A DNA stretch of 64,000 nt from Actinomycetota bacterium (GTDB taxonomy: Bacteria > Actinomycetota > Actinomycetes > Streptosporangiales > Streptosporangiaceae), in assembly GCA_003168255.1 (NCBI GenBank), contig PMSU01000194.1, positions 4,339 through 68,338 on the forward strand, written 5' to 3'. The notes beneath the pieces are model-generated. The model saw only the letters and a program-made list of their open reading frames with translations. It was not told where the DNA came from and did not search any database. Each line of letters opens with the position of its first letter. Within the stretch, counting starts at the first letter, position 1. A program made the translations under genes and the position numbers. Below, one piece after another: positions 59,275-64,000 of the stretch.

Positions 59275-59721
59275 TTACCCGGCGAGGAGCCGGCGTTCCC
59301 GTTGCCAGGCGTTCTCGGCGTGTTCCTCCGCTGCGTCGGCGGCGGCGATCTCGGCGTCGATCTCAGCGGGGTAGGACGCCCAGTACCGGACGGCGGCCCG
59401 GATGAGGCGCACCGGGATGCCGGTGTTCCCTGCGATCAGTGTGAGCAAATCATCCTCGGCCAGGCCACGCTCTGCCGCGCGAGCCGACTTGATCGCGCGG
59501 ACGGCTTCCCAGACGTCAGGCCCGCTGATCAGGCCCGCTCGCCGACCTGTAGGGCCGAGCCGGAATACGATCCCGGGATGTTCGCTCGTCCGGAGGGCTT
59601 CATCGACGAGCCGGTTTGCAGCCGACGACAGAGACATGCCGGGGTTGGCGGCAACGAATGATGAGAGCCGTTCGGCCACCGTGGTGTCAAACCGGACCGG
59701 TGTCGCAGCACGCTTAGCCAT
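59275..59721 (-). CDS. antitoxin of the DUF5615 module (ribbon-helix-helix-like N-terminus)
   Basis: The 148-aa protein opens with a ribbon-helix-helix-like VRFDTTVAERLSSFVAANPGMSLSSAANRLVDEAL. A second domain contains GIVFRLGPTGRRAGLISGPDVWE and VRLIRAAVRYWASYPAEID. It is consistently paired with DUF5615 proteins in actinomycetes, so it is assigned as the antitoxin and operon repressor. ATG 59721. Confidence 0.75.
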   Translation of the reverse strand: MAKRAATPVRFDTTVAERLSSFVAANPGMSLSSAANRLVDEALRTSEHPGIVFRLGPTGRRAGLISGPDVWEAVRAIKSARAAERGLAEDDLLTLIAGNTGIPVRLIRAAVRYWASYPAEIDAEIAAADAAEEHAENAWQRERRLLAG

Positions 59722-59889
59722 GACTACATGGTAGTCGCTCTGTCTCGCATAGGCAGTACGTCTCGCTCGATGCGGGGCATCGTGAGTTGTGAATCGCGGC
59801 GCCGAAGGCTTCGGCCGCGTGGTGGGGCCGCAAGGATGCCAGCGGGGAACGCGTCTTGGCCGGAGGCGACGCTAACGACGAGGATCTTG

Positions 59890-60170
59890 CGGTCTTGCTG
59901 CTCCATGACCCGCCGCTAGCCCGTCTTGAGCAGCGAGGTTCCATGACCAAGTGCAGGCGGCCAGGCGGAAGACATCCTGGGCCGGGAGGCAGTACTGGAC
60001 AAGGCCCGCGTACTCGGACTGGTACTTCGCGACGATCGTGAAGTCGTCGTCGTGGAGCAGCGCGCCGCGCTTGCCTTCCCTCGCTCTTGCAGGGCCGGAG
60101 GAGGCGAGGAGGCTGGACAGCCGTTTCCCTGCTGCCAGGCCCTGGCGCGGGTTGAGGGATACCGCGATGT
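59890..60170 (-). mobile_element. group II intron maturase/reverse transcriptase remnant
   Basis: LLHDDDFTIVAKYQSEYAGL and VQYCLPAQDVFRLAACTWSW resemble the domain X region of bacterial group II intron proteins (YGAEYRGIVQYYLLA.DVYRL..L.WVME). Catalytic reverse transcriptase motifs and the intron RNA domains V/VI are not seen. The reading frame beyond is unrelated. Confidence 0.55.
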
Positions 60171-60344
60171 GCTCCAGCAGCAGGGCGTGCACGTCTGCGG
60201 CGGGCTCGGCGCGGTAGGTGTTCATCACCCGGTCCGGGCCGACGGCGTTGCGCAGGGCAAGGGGGCACGTTATTTGCGAATATGCCGTAACGATCATGCC
60301 GAACGCCTGCGCCTACCGCCTGCGTGCTCTGAGCACCGACTATG

Positions 60345-60390
60345 TTGCATTAGCTGATAGGAGCACCATACGATGATTGCATTTAGCAAT
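60345..60390 (+). promoter_or_regulatory. promoter and MarR-type operator upstream of the marR-clc operon
   Basis: A -35 TTGCAT (60345-60350) and -10 TACGAT (60369-60374) are 18 bp apart. Immediately downstream, ATTGC-N5-GCAAT (60376-60390) forms a palindrome, and the -35 region repeats TTGCATTAGC. It is the likely autoregulation site of the MarR protein starting at 60411. Confidence 0.65.
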
Positions 60391-60410
60391 TAAAGTGAGG
60401 TGCGCAGGGC

Positions 60411-60947
60411 ATGACCGGGCACGTGGTGGATGAGGCCGCGGTGGACGCGGTGCTGACGGCGAGCCGCACGCTGGTGGCGGTGGCGACGATGTCGCTGGGC
60501 GCGGCGGCGGAGGACACCACGATCGCGCAGTACCGGGCACTGGTGGTGCTGGCGTCGCGGGGCCCACAACGGCAGGTGGACCTGGCCGGAGCGCTGGAGG
60601 TCACGCCGTCGACGGCCGGGCGGATGTGTGACCGGCTGCTGCGCAAAGGCCTGATCCGCCGGCACCGGGCCCGGGCCGACCGCCGCGCGGTGCGGGTGTC
60701 GATCACCCCGGCGGGCCGGCAGGTGGTGGATCAGGCCACCGCCCGCCGCCGGGAGCTCATCGCGGGCATCTTGCGGGGGCTCCCGGCGAGGCGGCAGTCG
60801 GCGGTCGCCGAGGCGCTACAGGCGTTCGCCGAGGCCGCCGGGGAGATCCCCGACAGCCAGTGGCCGGCGGATCCGGTGGACCTGCCGGCGGCATCGCCTG
60901 GCGCAGGCGCGCAGCGGGAAGCAGCCCAGGCTGGGGTGACGCAGTGA
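60411..60947 (+). CDS. MarR family transcriptional regulator
   Basis: The 178-aa protein has the winged helix RQVDLAGALEVTPSTAGRMCDRLLRKGLI and wing HRARADRRAVRVSITPAG. Its stop overlaps the GTG start of the ClC gene (GTGA), so it regulates and is co-translated with the channel gene. Confidence 0.9.
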   Translation: MTGHVVDEAAVDAVLTASRTLVAVATMSLGAAAEDTTIAQYRALVVLASRGPQRQVDLAGALEVTPSTAGRMCDRLLRKGLIRRHRARADRRAVRVSITPAGRQVVDQATARRRELIAGILRGLPARRQSAVAEALQAFAEAAGEIPDSQWPADPVDLPAASPGAGAQREAAQAGVTQ

Positions 60948-62935
60948 GCACGACGTGGCGGGCGTCCGGGCGGGCCTGGGCTGGCCAGGTGTCCCGGTGG
61001 CTGCGGGATTCCCGGGCGGGGCTGTTTGCCATCGCGGTGCTGGTGGGGGTGGGGTCGGGGCTGGGTGCGGTGGCGTTCCGGTACCTGATCTTCTTCGTTA
61101 CCTGGCTGGCGACCGGGCATGACCAGTTCGGCCAGGACGGGTATGCGGGCAGCGCGCACCTGCCCTGGCTGGGGCTGGGGTTCTTCGTGGTGATCCCGGT
61201 GATCGGCGGGCTGGTCTACGGGCCGCTGATCTACCGCTGGGCCCGGGAGGCGCGCGGCCATGGGGTGCCGGAGGTGATGGTCGCGGTCGCGGAGAACGGC
61301 GGCCGGATCCGGCCGCAGGTCAGCGTCGTCAAGGCGCTGGCGTCGGCCATCTGCATCGGGGTGGGCGGGTCAGTCGGCCGGGAGGGCCCGATCGTGCAGA
61401 TCGGGTCCGCGCTGGCCTCCGGCCTCGGCCAGTGGGTCAAGATGCCGGAGAACCGGATGCGGATCCTGGTCGCCTGCGGGGCGGGCGGCGGCATCGCGGC
61501 CACATTCAACGCGCCGATCACCGGGGTGTTCTTCGGGGTGGAGATCATCTTGCGGGAGTTCTCTGTCGACGCGATGTTCACTGTGATGCTGTCGGCGATG
61601 ATCGCCGACGCGGTCGCCATCCCGTTCCTGGGCAGCCGGCCGTTCCTGTCCGGGTTCCCCTCCGGGATCGCGCTGCATCACCCGCGCAATTACCTGCTGG
61701 TGGCAGTGCTGGCGGTGATCGCGGCGCTGATCGGCCTGGCGTTCAAGACTGCGGTGTACAAGATGGAAGACCTGTGGGACCTGCTGTGGAAGGGCCGGCC
61801 GGAGTGGGCCCGGCCGGCGATCGGCGGCCTCGCGCTGGGTCTGGTGCTGCTGGCGCTGCCGCAGATGTACGGCGTCGGGTACCCGGTGATGTACAAGGCC
61901 GTCGCGGGGAGCTACGTGCTGTGGTTCCTGCTTGTGTTGTGTGCCGGGAAGATCCTCGCGTGCAGCCTGACGCTGGGCATCGGCGGGTCAGGCGGGGTGT
62001 TCGCGCCGTCGCTGTTCATCGGGGTCACCTCGGGCATGGCCTTCGGCGTGACTGCGGATCACGTGTTCGGGCCGGGCGCCGGCCAGCCGGCCCTGTACGC
62101 GGTGGTGGCGATGGGGGCGGTGTTCACCTCCGCGGCGCGGGCCCCGCTGACCTCTGTGGCCAGCGTGCTGGAGCTGACCGGTGATTTCACCCTGACACTG
62201 CCGGTGATGCTAGCGGTGGCCATCGCGACCGCGACCTCGCGGGCGCTGAGCTACGGCACGATCTACACCACCAAGCTGCTGCGCCGCGGCCAGGACATCG
62301 ACCGGGCCGCGCCGTGGCGGCCATTTGGCGACCTGAAGGCCGCCGACGCGATGCGCCCCTTCCACCCCCCGCTCCCGGTCGCGGGCGGGACCGGGAGCGG
62401 GACCAGCGCCGCCGTCGGCCCGGCCGTCGGCCCGGGATCGCTGCCCGGCCCGGTGACCTACCAGGGCGACCCGCAGGCCGTGTTCGCCGGCGAGTCCCTC
62501 GCCGGCGTGCTGCGCCAGCTCGCGGCCTACGGCCGCGACGGGCTGCCGGTGCTGTCCGGCGACGGCCAGCAGGTGCAGGGCTGGATCACCAACGCCAGTG
62601 TGCTGGCCGCCGTGGCCCGCGAGATCGGCAGCGCCGGCCCGCAGGACACCCAGGCCCAGGCCCAGGCCGGAGCCGACGGCGCCCGGCCCGACCCGGAACC
62701 GGTCCTCCCGCAACCGCCCGACCCGCTGCCCGGCTACCAGGTTCTCGAGGTCACCCTCGGCAGCGACTCGCCCGCCGCCGGCCGGGCCCTCGCCGCCATC
62801 ACCTGGCCGCCTGGCAGCACCCCGGTCTCCGTGCTCCGCAACCGCCAGCTGCAAGACCCCGACCCCGCGCTCACCCTGGCTGCCGGCGACCGGATCAACC
62901 TGCTCACCCGTAGCTCACGCCCGGCCGCCCCGTAA
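60944..62935 (+). CDS. ClC-family chloride channel/antiporter with C-terminal regulatory region
   Basis: The 663-aa protein starts at GTG 60944. The ClC core (about residues 25-450) shows GGSVGREGPIVQIGS with the gating Glu, the internal Glu in GVFFGVEIIL (suggesting a Cl-/H+ exchanger) and LTLGIGGSGGVFAPSLFIG. After a linker come CBS-like segments (ADAMRPFHPPLP; LRQLAAYGRDGLPVLS) and a TrkA-C-like end (LEVTLGSDSPAAGRALAAI). The linker at about residue 590 is rich in Gln/Ala/Pro. Control by MarR suggests stress-induced anion transport. Confidence 0.93.
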   Translation: MSTTWRASGRAWAGQVSRWLRDSRAGLFAIAVLVGVGSGLGAVAFRYLIFFVTWLATGHDQFGQDGYAGSAHLPWLGLGFFVVIPVIGGLVYGPLIYRWAREARGHGVPEVMVAVAENGGRIRPQVSVVKALASAICIGVGGSVGREGPIVQIGSALASGLGQWVKMPENRMRILVACGAGGGIAATFNAPITGVFFGVEIILREFSVDAMFTVMLSAMIADAVAIPFLGSRPFLSGFPSGIALHHPRNYLLVAVLAVIAALIGLAFKTAVYKMEDLWDLLWKGRPEWARPAIGGLALGLVLLALPQMYGVGYPVMYKAVAGSYVLWFLLVLCAGKILACSLTLGIGGSGGVFAPSLFIGVTSGMAFGVTADHVFGPGAGQPALYAVVAMGAVFTSAARAPLTSVASVLELTGDFTLTLPVMLAVAIATATSRALSYGTIYTTKLLRRGQDIDRAAPWRPFGDLKAADAMRPFHPPLPVAGGTGSGTSAAVGPAVGPGSLPGPVTYQGDPQAVFAGESLAGVLRQLAAYGRDGLPVLSGDGQQVQGWITNASVLAAVAREIGSAGPQDTQAQAQAGADGARPDPEPVLPQPPDPLPGYQVLEVTLGSDSPAAGRALAAITWPPGSTPVSVLRNRQLQDPDPALTLAAGDRINLLTRSSRPAAP

Positions 62936-62977
62936 CGCGGTTACGGTAAGTGGCGTGTCCGTGAATGACCGTTCAAA

Positions 62978-63039
62978 CTGACCCACTACTAAACATTCTG
63001 GGCGGCGACTATGTCGCCAACGCGCGGGGGCTGGGTCAG
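62978..63039. terminator. nested inverted repeats between convergent genes
   Basis: CTGACCCA/TGGGTCAG (62978-62985 and 63032-63039) encloses GGCGAC-TAT-GTCGCC (63004-63018). It lies between the ends of the ClC and TetR genes. Confidence 0.55.
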
Positions 63040-63113
63040 ACGTCAACCGGCGTCCCGCATTCCCAGCCGTTCCACTGTGTGAACAGGAAATCGGCAGCGA
63101 TCGTGTGGCAGCG

Positions 63114-63815
63114 TCACCGCTGCGGTGCGGGCACGTCCTGGTCGCGCCCGCCGCCGCTGCGACGGGTGGCGATGTCGAAGGTCTCGACGAGTTCCTCGGC
63201 GTAGGCGCCGAGGTCGAGGTCGGGCTGGGTTTCGAGGAGGAACGCCAGACCGTCCACCGACCGCTGTACCAGCGACCCCATGATGAACGAATCGAACATC
63301 CGGAATGTGCCGTCGTCCTGCCCACGGCGCAGGATTTGCTCCACGGCACCGATCGCGCGCTGGTCGTTGTCGGCGTCGTAGGAACGGCTGCCACCTGACG
63401 CGTCGCGGAAGCTCACGAATATCGAGGCCAGTGCCTGCATCGCGGTGCGGTGCTCGGCGATGAACTCGACGGCGGCCCGAATGTGGGCCGCGAGCTGGGC
63501 TCGGGGCCCGGTCGCCGCGGCGAGACGTTCGTTCAGGTGGTCCCGGAGCTGCTGGTACACGTGGGTCACTGTCGCCTGCATCAGCTCGTCGCGTCCGGCG
63601 AAATGGTAGGAGATCAAGCGGGTGCTGCTCATCCCGCTGCGTTCGGTGATCTTCGCGAAGGTCGTGGCCCGGTATCCGAGGGCGGCGACCGTGTCGATCG
63701 TCGCGGCGATGATCTCCCGCCGCCGGTCCTCTGGCGACAGCCGCCGCCGCGTTGCCCGCGCATTCGTTACTGCTGCCGTGTCCACGCCCCTGCCTCGCAT
63801 CCGCTGCTCGTCCAT
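63114..63815 (-). CDS. TetR family transcriptional regulator
   Basis: The 233-aa protein starts at ATG 63815; an in-frame GTG at 63839 lies inside the operator and is unlikely. Helix-turn-helix: ATIDTVAALGYRATTFAKI with SSTRLISYHFAGRDELM. The C-terminal domain is helical (HIRAAVEFIAEHRTAMQALAS). It is divergent from a membrane-protein gene cut by the window end, its probable target. Confidence 0.9.
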   Translation of the reverse strand: MDEQRMRGRGVDTAAVTNARATRRRLSPEDRRREIIAATIDTVAALGYRATTFAKITERSGMSSTRLISYHFAGRDELMQATVTHVYQQLRDHLNERLAAATGPRAQLAAHIRAAVEFIAEHRTAMQALASIFVSFRDASGGSRSYDADNDQRAIGAVEQILRRGQDDGTFRMFDSFIMGSLVQRSVDGLAFLLETQPDLDLGAYAEELVETFDIATRRSGGGRDQDVPAPQR

Positions 63816-63826
63816 GTTATCTTTGA

Positions 63827-63852
63827 CATTATTACTCACCCAAGTAATAATG
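63827..63852. promoter_or_regulatory. 26-bp palindromic operator
   Basis: CATTATTACT and AGTAATAATG are perfect 10-bp arms around CACCCA. It is very AT-rich for this genome, lies between the divergent starts, and abuts the GGAGGTG ribosome site of the rightward gene. It is a strong TetR-operator candidate controlling both genes. Confidence 0.8.
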
Positions 63853-63863
63853 GAGGTGATGGC

Positions 63864-64000
63864 ATGATCAGCCTGACCACTCAGGCCGGCCCCGCGGTGG
63901 AGCGGGCCGGCAAGGGACGACTGAAGGCAGCGTGGACGCTCGCGCTGCTGGCCCCGCTCTGCGCCGAGGCGGCGTTCACCGGGATCTCGCTGCCGTCGAT
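63864..64000 (+). CDS. membrane protein, 5' part only
   Basis: The ATG at 63864 has GGAGGTG five bases upstream. The 45 visible codons give MISLTTQAGPAVERAG, a basic segment, then a hydrophobic helix, AAWTLALLAPLCAEAAFTG. It is likely a polytopic membrane protein; the family cannot be told from this part. The gene is cut by the window end. Confidence 0.7.
   Translation, partial: MISLTTQAGPAVERAGKGRLKAAWTLALLAPLCAEAAFTGISLPS

Overview
The window is high-GC actinobacterial chromosome. Signs are GTG/TTG starts, GTGA/ATGA start-stop overlaps, F420-type luciferase-like and PPOX oxidoreductases, a DUF5753/DUF397 pair, a PaaX regulator and TIGR02960-type sigma factors. The gene mix fits a soil filamentous actinomycete (Streptosporangiales-like), but the species cannot be fixed from the sequence. 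No rRNA gene, complete tRNA gene or CRISPR array is visible.

1-30 kb is mostly intact metabolic chromosome. An acyl-CoA dehydrogenase is divergent from a TetR gene around a palindromic operator. A PaaX-type regulator is divergent from a tight six-gene operon (acyl-CoA ligase, DUF7064-like protein, phosphotransferase-like protein, crotonase, LLM oxidoreductase, acyl-CoA dehydrogenase), which looks like a catabolic pathway for an unidentified CoA-activated acid. A C1/serine cluster follows (gcvT-gcvH-sdaA, with purU about 2.6 kb away), then a P450, a YdbS/YdbT-like PH-domain pair, a furA-katA operon, a DUF3533-like membrane protein divergent from a TetR gene, and a flavoprotein dehydrogenase.

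30-41 kb carries small oxidoreductase and regulatory genes: an NDH/AIF-like flavoprotein with a PPOX protein, an NTF2-like gene divergent from a MerR gene around three repeated half-sites, a DHA2 exporter, an SDR divergent from a sigma factor with a SnoaL-like tail, peptidase E, a PhyH-like dioxygenase and a PaiB-like protein.

39-60.4 kb is accessory and heavily decayed. Three copies of a tRNA-Met 3' segment (45.66, 50.86 and 56.32 kb) and one truncated tyrosine integrase mark att-like sites. Around them lie toxin-antitoxin modules (AbiE-like, an HTH/small-toxin pair, HepT/MntA, YefM/VapC, RHH/DUF5615), several with broken toxins, and fragments of ISL3 and Tn3 transposases, a group II intron maturase, an acyl-CoA dehydrogenase, oxalate decarboxylase, TPR and SPFH/DUF4407 proteins joined at abrupt junctions. 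A chimeric membrane/STAND-like/DUF5753 protein sits at the left edge.

60.4-64 kb returns to ordinary chromosome: a MarR gene coupled to a ClC channel, then a TetR gene divergent from a membrane-protein gene around a 26-bp palindrome.

Three unifying observations are not explained by single genes. (i) A structured repeat occurs four times with a constant 30-nt loop and compensatory stem changes. (ii) In-frame tandem repeats (27-30 bp, or less regular) lie inside or at the start of several enzyme and membrane-protein genes. (iii) Short duplications at gene 3' ends carry second copies of stop-codon regions.
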